DNA of 9,071 nt from Clostridia bacterium (GCA_028703745.1 JAQVME010000012.1:1-9071), one strand, 5' to 3'. Positions 1 to 6,118 are shown, counted from the stretch's first letter. Translations and numbers: made by a program. The notes: a model not told the origin generated them from the letters alone.

Positions 1-425
1 TGCCGTCGTACGGTCCGGAAATGCGGGGCGGCACGTCGAACTGCAGCGTCGTAGTCAGCGACAAACCCGTAGCCAGCCCCATTATCGCAGCTCCCGATTG
101 TTTGATTGCCATGAACAAGCCCTCACTGAACAAGTTCGAGGGCAAGGTGCGAAAGGGCGGCATCATAATAGTCAACAGCAGTCTTATTGACACAAAGGTA
201 GAACGGGACGATGTCAAGGCGTATTATATCGATGCAAACGAGCTGGGCGCGCAAGCGGGAAATGTAAAGACCGCCAACATAGTAATACTCGGCGCTTATG
301 TCAAGCTCAGCGGGCTGTTCGCTCCCGAGACCGTAAAGACCGTCATAGAGCAGCAGTTCGCCGCAAAGCCCAAGGTAATACCCGCAAACATAAGGGCTTT
401 TGATATCGGCTACAATAACCAATAA
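1..425 (+). CDS. korC: 2-oxoacid:ferredoxin oxidoreductase, gamma subunit (KorC/VorA type), 5' truncated
   Basis: The reading frame is open from the window edge (first complete codon at base 3) and ends with TAA at 423-425, giving about 140 C-terminal residues. It opens with PSYGPEMRGGTSNCSV, the signature of the gamma subunit (POR/KOR gamma family) of 2-oxoacid:ferredoxin oxidoreductases, followed by the usual SPII..PD.LIAMN.PSL.KFE block and an ending with NIRAFDIG. The family normally begins with a GxGGQG segment roughly 50-60 residues earlier, which lies outside the window. The complex oxidatively decarboxylates a 2-oxoacid to the acyl-CoA in the cytoplasm and reduces ferredoxin; this subunit carries no iron-sulfur cluster or thiamine site. 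Alpha and beta subunit genes are expected just upstream. The substrate (2-oxoglutarate, branched-chain oxoacid or pyruvate) cannot be settled from this piece, so the symbol is a best guess. As the last gene of its unit it runs into the terminator at 451-484. Confidence 0.88.
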   Translation, partial: PSYGPEMRGGTSNCSVVVSDKPVASPIIAAPDCLIAMNKPSLNKFEGKVRKGGIIIVNSSLIDTKVERDDVKAYYIDANELGAQAGNVKTANIVILGAYVKLSGLFAPETVKTVIEQQFAAKPKVIPANIRAFDIGYNNQ

Positions 426-450
426 CAAGTAAAGTATTAATAAAATGTGA

Positions 451-484
451 AACAAAAAAAGGGCGTCATGCCCTTTTTTTTGTT
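451..484. terminator. Bidirectional intrinsic terminator between convergent genes
   Basis: GGGC (461-464) and GCCC (470-473) enclose a 5-base loop. The GC core is flanked by seven As on the left (454-460) and eight Ts on the right (474-481), so the hairpin has a U-tract on either strand. It can end both the oxidoreductase operon (+) and the alpha-CTD/WG gene (-), whose stop codon is 30 bases away. Confidence 0.88.
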
Positions 485-513
485 ATAAGGATAGATTTCT
501 CTAAATCCCTTTT

Positions 514-1455
514 TTAGTTTATCCAGCGAACTTCCGACGGAGTTTCAAGGCGCAGCTCGCCCCACTTGCCGTCGCGTTTTATGCGGCAGGAGCCTTCCTC
601 AAAGGAGGTGCCTGCATCAAATTTGAAGTCGATAACCACTTCGTTTTGGGCATTGATATAGCCGCATTTGCCGCCTTTATAAATACAAGCTAAGCCCTCG
701 CTGAAGGACAAGGCGCACTCGTATATGATGGGAATTATCTCCGCGCCCTCGCGGTTTATGAAGCCGAAAAGCTCGTCTTTTTCTACGCAACAAAGGTCTT
801 CCTTGAACGAAAAAACCTCGTCATAAACAGGCTCTATGACTATTTCGCCGCTGCTACGGTCGCTGAAGCCCCATTTGCCGCCTTTGTTGACTTTTATATA
901 AATATCTTGAGGCTCGGGCGGCGCCTGCTTCTTCGGCGCTTCCTTGACGGCATCTTGCTTGCGACCTCCGCGCCTGTCTTTGCCCTGCGCGTTATTTCTG
1001 TCGTTTCTGTCGCCGGGACGGCTTTGCCTCTGACCTTGCTGGTTCTGCTGGGAGGACGGACCCTGACGGCGTTGTCCGTCGCGGTTTTGTCCGTCGCGGT
1101 TTTGCCCGTCGCGGCTCTGGGCTCTCGGAGGCTTTATGACCGCCAGCTCTTCGCCTTCGGTCTTTTTTTCTTCGACGACCTCGGTGGGCTTTAGCGAAAG
1201 GTTGCGAGCTCTGATTGCGCCTTTAACGTCGAGCAGGTTGCGTTTTTTGAAGGTAAAAATCTTATAAAAGTCTTTTTCTTCTCTTTTTAGTACGTCGCCT
1301 ATGGTTTTCAGACCGCCGCCTTCAAGCAGTGAGAGCGTGTTTTCGGCTCTGAAATTCAAATTGCTCACCGGCTCGTCCAGTATCTGCCGGTCAAATGGCG
1401 GTACATAATTACTTTCGGGAGGGCGCTTCTTTTTCTTATATCTGTTGTTAGCCAT
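514..1455 (-). CDS. RNA polymerase alpha-CTD-like domain fused to WG beta repeats
   Basis: This encodes a 313-residue protein, apparently cytoplasmic, with no signal peptide or membrane segment. The ATG at 1455 was chosen over one 18 codons upstream because AGAGGT lies 5 bases before it and the protein then starts with a basic MANNRYKKKK. Residues about 24-90 align without gaps to the C-terminal domain of the RNA polymerase alpha subunit, from ILDEPV through GLKTIGDVL to LLDVKGAI and NLSL. R36 and N39 line up with E. coli alpha R265 and N268, which contact UP-element DNA; the GKKS turn is KKRN here. Residues about 110-183 are a low-complexity basic linker rich in Q, R, D and G. Residues about 186-303 carry four WG-type beta repeats with KWGF, LFGF, KCGY and KWGE at their starts. 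The function is unknown. A role at DNA or RNA polymerase is inferred from the first domain only, and a ribosomal or RNA-binding role is equally possible. Confidence 0.85.
   Translation of the reverse strand: MANNRYKKKKRPPESNYVPPFDRQILDEPVSNLNFRAENTLSLLEGGGLKTIGDVLKREEKDFYKIFTFKKRNLLDVKGAIRARNLSLKPTEVVEEKKTEGEELAVIKPPRAQSRDGQNRDGQNRDGQRRQGPSSQQNQQGQRQSRPGDRNDRNNAQGKDRRGGRKQDAVKEAPKKQAPPEPQDIYIKVNKGGKWGFSDRSSGEIVIEPVYDEVFSFKEDLCCVEKDELFGFINREGAEIIPIIYECALSFSEGLACIYKGGKCGYINAQNEVVIDFKFDAGTSFEEGSCRIKRDGKWGELRLETPSEVRWIN
1072..1116. repeat. Three tandem 15-bp copies inside the linker of the alpha-CTD/WG gene
   Basis: Bases 1072-1086 and 1087-1101 are identical (TTGTCCGTCGCGGTT). Bases 1102-1116 are a third copy with two changes. 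On the minus strand they encode RDGQN-type pentapeptides in the disordered linker. The unit is a multiple of three, so gain or loss of copies keeps the frame. Confidence 0.9.
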
Positions 1456-1524
1456 GTTACCTCTGGATTTAATGAATAAACACTTTATTGACGTAAAAAC
1501 ATCAAACAAAATGGTCTATTGATA

Positions 1525-1553
1525 ATATTAACATAAATCGCTCAGATTATCAA
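1525..1553 (-). promoter_or_regulatory. Candidate sigma-A promoter for the alpha-CTD/WG gene
   Basis: On the minus strand, TTGATA (1553-1548) is followed after 17 bases by TAATAT (1530-1525). TG one base upstream of the -10 makes it an extended -10 element (TGTTAATAT). It lies about 70 bases before the chosen ATG. This was found by eye and has no experimental support. Confidence 0.5.
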
Positions 1554-1668
1554 GCGTATAGAAATTTTGCTAAGAAAGGGGGCATGGGATGTAAAATTTG
1601 TTAATAATTGACACTTTGCATTATTTCTTTGTTTGCAGCACACAATATTAACGAAGGAGGGACATAAT

Positions 1669-1821
1669 ATGAAACTGCATTCAGGCGAAGTAGCTCCTAA
1701 GACAGGAACTTACAATGTAATAGATAATAATGGTAAAGTTTGCGGAACGGTGCGTGTTAACAAGGGCGACAGAATACCCCCGACACGTATTGAGGAAGCA
1801 TCCCACTTTGAGATAGAATAA
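1669..1821 (+). CDS. 50-residue YjzC-like small protein
   Basis: The ATG at 1669 has an excellent ribosome binding site (AAGGAGGG, 1654-1661) 7 bases upstream. An in-frame TTG at 1633 would add 12 residues but put the ribosome binding site inside the gene, so it was not used. The protein reads MKLHSGEVAPKTGTY, then NGKVCGTV, then NKGDRIPPT. The SGE.AP..G.Y opening and GD..PPT ending resemble the small YjzC-like family of Bacillota, whose function is not known to me. It has one cysteine (residue 25) and no membrane segment or signal peptide. The assignment is by remembered pattern only. TTGACA at 1608-1613 could be a -35 box, but no good -10 follows at the right distance. It stands alone and faces rpsT. 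Confidence 0.7.
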   Translation: MKLHSGEVAPKTGTYNVIDNNGKVCGTVRVNKGDRIPPTRIEEASHFEIE

Positions 1822-1822
1822 T

Positions 1823-1841
1823 CGGCGCATGCGTCGGTTTT
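1823..1841 (+). terminator. Weak hairpin after the YjzC-like gene
   Basis: CGGCG (1823-1827) pairs with CGTCG (1832-1836), with one G-U pair, around a CATG loop. Four Ts follow (1838-1841). The stem is short, so this may be only a first, leaky stop before the stronger hairpin at 1877-1904. Confidence 0.35.
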
Positions 1842-1853
1842 CTAACAATCGGA

Positions 1854-1870
1854 GTTTACATTAAGTAAAC
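1854..1870. repeat. Perfect 6-bp inverted repeat
   Basis: GTTTAC (1854-1859) and GTAAAC (1865-1870) are separated by ATTAA. It lies between the weak hairpin and the strong terminator. It could be part of the terminator region or a small protein-binding site; the sequence does not decide. Confidence 0.4.
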
Positions 1871-1876
1871 GAAAAT

Positions 1877-1910
1877 AAGCACCGAGCCGTATAGCTTGGT
1901 GCTTTATTTT
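1877..1910. terminator. Bidirectional terminator between the YjzC-like gene and rpsT
   Basis: An 11-bp stem joins AAGCACCGAGC (1877-1887) to GCTTGGTGCTT (1894-1904), with one G-T wobble and loop CGTATA. It is followed by TATTTTTG on the plus strand and preceded by AAAAT, which gives a U-rich tail on the minus strand. It serves both convergent genes. Confidence 0.88.
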
Positions 1911-1933
1911 TGTTAATAAAAATTCAATTGAAA

Positions 1934-2215
1934 TTATTGCGCGGCAGCCGCTTTCTTGGCGGTGTCAAGCATCTTTGCCAGCCTTGACTTCTTTCTGCTG
2001 GCGGTGTTGATGTGGTATATGCCGTCGCTCTTCGCTTCGTCGATGATGCCCGCGGTGACGGAAAGCAGTTCTTCGGCAAGCTTCAGGTCGCTGGCAAGTA
2101 TGGCAGACTCAAACTTCTTTATGGCGTTCTTGACTTTTGAACGCTTAGAGGTGTTTATGAGGTTCTCTGCCGTAGAGGTAAGGATACGCTTTTTTTGTGA
2201 TTTGATATTTGCCAT
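1934..2215 (-). CDS. rpsT: 30S ribosomal protein S20
   Basis: This encodes a 93-residue protein beginning MANIKSQKKRILTS, with a lysine/arginine-rich body (NTSKRSKVKNAIKKFE) and the conserved NTASRKKSRLAK segment near residues 70-81. These are hallmarks of bacterial S20, and the length is normal. S20 is a primary 16S rRNA-binding protein of the small subunit and folds as a three-helix bundle. AGGAG lies 11 bases upstream of the ATG on the minus strand, slightly long but acceptable. The gene is monocistronic, has its own promoter and the terminator at 1877-1910, and is divergent from gpr. Identification is secure. Confidence 0.97.
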   Translation of the reverse strand: MANIKSQKKRILTSTAENLINTSKRSKVKNAIKKFESAILASDLKLAEELLSVTAGIIDEAKSDGIYHINTASRKKSRLAKMLDTAKKAAAAQ

Positions 2216-2265
2216 TTAGTTATTTTCTCCTGGTTTCTCTGATTATTTTCATTTTCTGCTTGCTT

Positions 2266-2294
2266 ATTCTATCATATGCAGGGCATTATTGCAA
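2266..2294 (-). promoter_or_regulatory. Candidate sigma-A promoter of rpsT
   Basis: On the minus strand, TTGCAA (2294-2289) and TAGAAT (2271-2266) are separated by exactly 17 bases. The predicted start would leave a leader of about 45 bases containing the AGGAG ribosome binding site. Confidence 0.65.
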
Positions 2295-2337
2295 CTAAAA
2301 GTAATATTTATTTTGAAAAAGTAAACAATATAATGGT

Positions 2338-3168
2338 ATGGATAGAATATACAGACCGCTTCAACACGAATCGGGGGCAATAGAAGGTGAAAGATACAGC
2401 CAGCAGGACTTCTCCTTTCATAATGGACTCATCAGCCTGAAACGAGGGTATTTGAAGGGCGATGGAGAAGACAGCTTGTATTTTACCTATGAGATAAAAG
2501 ACAGCCTTTTTTGCCACGAAGAGCTTAAGGAGGCGCTTTCGGAGCTTGTTACGGGGTCTCTGGGAGAGCTGCTGAAAAAACACAAATACAAAAAAGGCGA
2601 CAAGGTGCTGGTCGTCGGTCTCGGCAACGACAAGATGACCGCCGACGCGTTGGGCGCAATTACCGTGGACGGTCTGCAAATAACCAGACATTTGATCGAG
2701 GACAAGGCGGCGCGCTTCACAAAGTATGCGAATATTTCGGCAATAAAAAGCTCGGTGAGCGGCGTTACTGGGCTATCTTCTTATGATATAATAACCGGCG
2801 TCATTGAAAAAACCTCTCCGGACTTCGTAATCGTCGTCGATACATTGGCATGCAAAAGCTTGTCGAGGCTGGGCAGAGCCGTACAACTGAGTGACGACGG
2901 CATAGAGCCGGGAAGCGGCGTCAACAACACAAAGACTAAGCTCTCGAAACAGAGTCTGGGTATGCCGATGATAGCATTAGGTGTTCCTTTGGTAATATAC
3001 GTAAAAGACATCATAAGAGAATACGTCGAGCAAAACCGTAACGTAAACATAAATTCGGACAGCCTGCTTTATAGCCTTGTCGTAGCCGAAAAAGAAATAG
3101 ACGTTACTGTAGTGGATTTTGCCGGTGTGCTCTCGCAATCAATCAATACTGCCTTGAACAGGTTTTAG
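2338..3168 (+). CDS. gpr: Germination protease GPR (peptidase family A25), short form
   Basis: This 276-residue protein carries the GPR core: VLVVGLGNDKMTADALG (residues 90-106) with I-T-R-H-L after it, VIVVDTLACKSL (165-175), and QLSDDGIEPGSGVNN followed by LSKQSLGMP.IALGVP (183-217). Asp103 and Asp168 match D127 and D193 of Bacillus megaterium GPR, the residues required for activity, and their spacing is nearly the same. GPR starts the breakdown of small acid-soluble spore proteins when spores germinate and is made as a zymogen in the forespore. The Bacillus enzyme has about 370 residues. This one lacks part of the N-terminal region, including a recognisable R-T-D-L-A motif, and most of the segment between GVP and the C-terminal helix. 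No Shine-Dalgarno sequence precedes ATG 2338; an in-frame stop at 2314-2316 and the absence of other start codons leave no better start. A forespore promoter was not recognised. Confidence 0.95.
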   Translation: MDRIYRPLQHESGAIEGERYSQQDFSFHNGLISLKRGYLKGDGEDSLYFTYEIKDSLFCHEELKEALSELVTGSLGELLKKHKYKKGDKVLVVGLGNDKMTADALGAITVDGLQITRHLIEDKAARFTKYANISAIKSSVSGVTGLSSYDIITGVIEKTSPDFVIVVDTLACKSLSRLGRAVQLSDDGIEPGSGVNNTKTKLSKQSLGMPMIALGVPLVIYVKDIIREYVEQNRNVNINSDSLLYSLVVAEKEIDVTVVDFAGVLSQSINTALNRF

Positions 3169-3194
3169 CAGTAAATTTCAGCTCTCCGTCTGCA

Positions 3195-3200
3195 TATAAT
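3195..3200 (+). promoter_or_regulatory. TATAAT element directly before the racemase start
   Basis: A perfect TATAAT ends 6 bases before the ATG, so a transcript started at the usual distance would begin at or next to the start codon (leaderless). There is no convincing -35 box; the bases 17 upstream read TAAATT. Treat as tentative. Confidence 0.25.
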
Positions 3201-3206
3201 GCTTAA

Positions 3207-3917
3207 ATGAGTATCGGATTGATTGACAGCGGCATAGGCGGTCTGACGACTCTTTGCGGGTGTGTGAAGGCCTTTCCTAAAAAGGATTACATATACATAG
3301 CCGATACTTTTTACGCGCCGTACGGCAGTAAGGAAAGAGGCTTTCTAAAAAGAAGGACGGCGCAGCTCGTCGAAAGACTTTCGGAGTTGGGCGCAGAATG
3401 CGTCATTCTCGCCTGCAATTCCTGTTCCTCATCGACGCTGGACGAAAATTTCCCTCTGCCCGTCATACGCGTGTTACCTCCGGCGGCTGATGCGCTTCAA
3501 CATACCGATGGCAGGGTGCTTCTTCTCGCTACTCCCGTGACGATAAATTCGCCGTATGTCTGTTCAATAAATTCTCACAGGCTGACAAAGCTTGCAGACT
3601 GCTGTCTGGCGACCTTTGTCGAGAACGCCGCGCCGGATTTTTCGCGCATAAAGCCGTACTTGCAGGAGCTGCTGCTACCCTTCGGGGATTATTCAGGGAT
3701 TATTCCCGGTTGCACGCATTATGTATATTTGGAAGAAATAATTAAAGAGATTTTGCCAAGCATAAGAATATTCGATTCGCGCGCAAGCGTAATTAGCGCG
3801 TTGAACGCTTTGTCGGTCTCGACTGGCGAAGGCGCAGTCAAGATAGTAATTACGGGTGAGACAAAAAACGATTATAATATGCTTTTAACAAAGCTTTTGG
3901 AACAAAATACGCGTTGA
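3207..3917 (+). CDS. murI: Glutamate racemase-like protein (Asp/Glu racemase family), divergent
   Basis: This 236-residue cytoplasmic protein starts SIGLIDSGIGGLT, the DSGxGG motif of glutamate racemase. Next come DTFYAPYG (residues 33-40; the family usually has DTARxPYG), ACNSCSSS with Cys70, and GCTHY with Cys169. The two cysteines are the catalytic acid/base pair of MurI, which makes D-glutamate for peptidoglycan. VLLLATPVTINSPY matches the TxxTxxSxxY region. Departures from the consensus are Ser for Thr after ACN, Phe-Tyr for Ala-Arg in the third motif, Val for Pro after CTHY, and a length about 30 residues short. It may be a true MurI or a related amino-acid racemase. It lies 38 bases after gpr and is probably cotranscribed. 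No Shine-Dalgarno precedes ATG 3207, but TATAAT (3195-3200) ends 6 bases before it. Confidence 0.8.
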   Translation: MSIGLIDSGIGGLTTLCGCVKAFPKKDYIYIADTFYAPYGSKERGFLKRRTAQLVERLSELGAECVILACNSCSSSTLDENFPLPVIRVLPPAADALQHTDGRVLLLATPVTINSPYVCSINSHRLTKLADCCLATFVENAAPDFSRIKPYLQELLLPFGDYSGIIPGCTHYVYLEEIIKEILPSIRIFDSRASVISALNALSVSTGEGAVKIVITGETKNDYNMLLTKLLEQNTR

Positions 3918-3978
3918 GGTCGGCGCCTTAAAGCCAATAAAATTTGATATTTGAGATAATAATCGAAAAAATTTCATT

Positions 3979-4013
3979 TTGATATTGAAAAAGGCTGAAG
4001 GATATAGTATCAT
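3979..4013 (+). promoter_or_regulatory. Candidate sigma-A promoter(s) of the EF-G paralogue
   Basis: TTGAAA (3985-3990) and TATCAT (4008-4013) are separated by 17 bases. An overlapping pair, TTGATA (3979-3984) and TATAGT (4003-4008), has an 18-base spacer. Either would give an AT-rich leader of about 40 bases ending in AGGAG (4046-4050), 7 bases before the ATG. Confidence 0.55.
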
Positions 4014-4057
4014 ATTATTATATCTTTTTAAAATAATTAATATATAGGAGCGATCAT

Positions 4058-6118
4058 ATGGCAGTTTACCTTAAAGACAAGATAAGAAACATTGCGATTA
4101 TCGGGCACAGCGGAGAGGGCAAAACCTCTTTATTTGAAGCCATTCTTTTCAAAAACAAAGCTATTGAGCGACTGGGCAGGGTGGATGACGGTAATACGGT
4201 TTCCGACTATGACCAAGAAGAAATCAACCGCAAAATGAGCATAGCCTTGAGCCTTTCATACCTTAGTTATAAAGATTATAAATTCAATATTCTCGACGTC
4301 CCCGGCTTTTTTGATTATGAGGGCGAGATGGTCTCTGCTCTGACTGTAGTCGACACGGCGATTATCGTCACCTCCGCCGGCGGCAATTTAACCGTGGGTA
4401 CCGAGAAGGCAATTGATTTTTGCACCGAAAAAGGCATACCGATGTTTATCTTCATAAACGGCGTCAACAAAGAGAACTCCGATTATTTGAAGACTGTAGC
4501 CGCCATAAAAGAAAAGTACGGCACCAGGATAGCGCCTATCGAGCTGCCGATTATGAACGAGTACGAAATGACGGGCTATGTCGACATACTGTCGATGAAG
4601 GCATACGACAACGAAAACAACGAAATAGCCGTCCCCGCCGACCTTTCAGCGGTTGCCGCAGAGCTGAACGGCTCATTGACGGAGTTCGCCGCAGAAGCAA
4701 ACGACGAACTGCTCGAAAAGTTCTTCAGCGGCGAGGAATTGACGCTTGAAGAAAAGAAGAAGGGCTGCAAAATAAGAATGATGAATGCCGAACTCATTCC
4801 CGTTGTTGCGGGAGTGGCAGTTGTCAAACCCGTAATTACAAACCTGTTCGAAAATATCATTTCGTTCTTCCCCTCTCCCGACGAGAGACCTTCCCGTCCG
4901 GCGCAGAACGCCGCAGGAGAAGCCGTCGCCCTTTCCTGCAACGAAAACGAAAAGTTTGTCGCTCAGGTTTTCAAAACCATAGTTGACAAGTTTATCGGCA
5001 AGTTCCAGATCTTCAAGGTCGCCAGCGGCAAAGTCAAGGTAGGCGATATATTATACAATATGACCAAGGAAGAAACCGAAAAGGTCTCTTCTCTTTTGCT
5101 GATGAAAGGCAACAAATCCGAGCCTGTCGAAATGCTTCAGGCAGGTGATGTCGGCGCTTTTGCAAAGATGAATTACACCTCGACGGGCGATACGCTGTGC
5201 GATGTGTCCTTCAAAGTAAATCTTGCGCCCATAGAATATCCCGAACCTGTGTTCGCTATGGCTGTTTCCAGCGCCGAAAAAGGCAAGGAAGACAAGGTGT
5301 TCGGCGGACTGGCGAAGCTGCTTGAGGAGGACCCTACCTTCCGCTTAGAAAAGAATATCGAGACGTTTGATATGCTTATTTACGGTATGGGCGAAACCCA
5401 GCTTGACGTGCTGTGCAAAAAGCTCAAAAACAAAGAAGGCGTTGTGGCAAAGCTTTCCGAGCCGAGAGTGCCTTACCGCGAAACCATAAAGAAGACAGTC
5501 GAACAGCAAGGCAAATACAAAAAGCAGTCGGGCGGACACGGACAGTACGGTGATGCACATATACGATTTGAACCCAAGCCCGAAGTCGACTTTGAATTCA
5601 GCGACGAAATCGTAGGCGGCGTAGTGCCAAAGCAGTACATTCCCGCCGTAGAGAAAGGTTTGAGAGAAAGCATATTGAAGGGAGTGCTGGCGGGCTATCC
5701 CGTAGTAGGACTCAAGGCAGTGCTGTATTTTGGCAGCTATCACGACGTAGACTCTTCGGAAATGGCGTTCAAAATGGCGGCATCAATGGCATACAAAGAA
5801 GGTCTTTCGAAAGCCAATCCCGTGCTGTTAGAACCCATAATGAGCGTAAATGTCACCGTGCCCGAGAATTATATGGGCGACATAATGGGCGACCTGAATA
5901 AGAGAAGAGGCAAAATATTCGGCATGGAAACCGTTGGCGGAAAGACCGTCGTAAAAGGCGAGGTGCCGCAGTCCGAAATGTTCAAGTATGCCACAGACCT
6001 TCGCTCCATGACGCAGGGGAGAGGCAGATTTTCTATGCAGTTCGAAAGATACGACGAGGCTCCCGCGGCTACGGCGCAGAAGATAATTGACGAGTACAAC
6101 AAATCTCAGCAGCAATAA
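4058..6118 (+). CDS. fusA: Elongation factor G-like translational GTPase paralogue with altered GTPase motifs
   Basis: This 686-residue protein has the full EF-G layout. The G domain (about 1-275) has P-loop GHSGEGKTS (16-24), a switch I ending in RKMSI, and DVPG (80-83). Domain II spans about 297-390 and domain III about 395-470. Domain IV (about 470-590) has GGHGQYGD (492-499) and HDVDSSEMAFKMAAS (562-576). Domain V (about 590-670) has LLEPIMSV, GD.NKRRG, and SEMFKYATDLRS. EF-G binds the ribosome and drives translocation. Three G motifs differ from canonical EF-G: Ser61 replaces the switch I Thr, Phe84 replaces the catalytic His after DxPG, and NKxD is NGVN (134-137). This fits the EF-G-like paralogue group of Clostridia rather than the main str-operon EF-G, so the symbol is provisional. 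AGGAG sits 7 bases before the ATG. The gene is monocistronic with its own promoter and terminator. Confidence 0.92.
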   Translation: MAVYLKDKIRNIAIIGHSGEGKTSLFEAILFKNKAIERLGRVDDGNTVSDYDQEEINRKMSIALSLSYLSYKDYKFNILDVPGFFDYEGEMVSALTVVDTAIIVTSAGGNLTVGTEKAIDFCTEKGIPMFIFINGVNKENSDYLKTVAAIKEKYGTRIAPIELPIMNEYEMTGYVDILSMKAYDNENNEIAVPADLSAVAAELNGSLTEFAAEANDELLEKFFSGEELTLEEKKKGCKIRMMNAELIPVVAGVAVVKPVITNLFENIISFFPSPDERPSRPAQNAAGEAVALSCNENEKFVAQVFKTIVDKFIGKFQIFKVASGKVKVGDILYNMTKEETEKVSSLLLMKGNKSEPVEMLQAGDVGAFAKMNYTSTGDTLCDVSFKVNLAPIEYPEPVFAMAVSSAEKGKEDKVFGGLAKLLEEDPTFRLEKNIETFDMLIYGMGETQLDVLCKKLKNKEGVVAKLSEPRVPYRETIKKTVEQQGKYKKQSGGHGQYGDAHIRFEPKPEVDFEFSDEIVGGVVPKQYIPAVEKGLRESILKGVLAGYPVVGLKAVLYFGSYHDVDSSEMAFKMAASMAYKEGLSKANPVLLEPIMSVNVTVPENYMGDIMGDLNKRRGKIFGMETVGGKTVVKGEVPQSEMFKYATDLRSMTQGRGRFSMQFERYDEAPAATAQKIIDEYNKSQQQ

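Noticed and set aside
907..1194. Plus-strand open frame of 95 codons opposite the alpha-CTD/WG linker
   Set aside because: It lies fully inside the real gene, its composition mirrors the repeat-rich linker, and it has no ribosome binding site.
1456..1509. N-terminal extension of the alpha-CTD/WG protein to an ATG at 1509
   Set aside because: There is no ribosome binding site before 1509, and the added 18 residues do not look like part of the basic N-terminus; AGAGGT supports 1455.
1584..1604. Tiny reading frame (ATG to TAA, six codons) after AAGAAAGGGGG, upstream of the YjzC-like gene
   Set aside because: The purine run ends only one base before the ATG, no promoter was found for it, and such frames are common by chance.
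2329..2334. TATAAT upstream of gpr as a sigma-A promoter
   Set aside because: The expected transcription start would fall inside codon 2 and there is no -35 box. Kept only as part of the no-Shine-Dalgarno observation.
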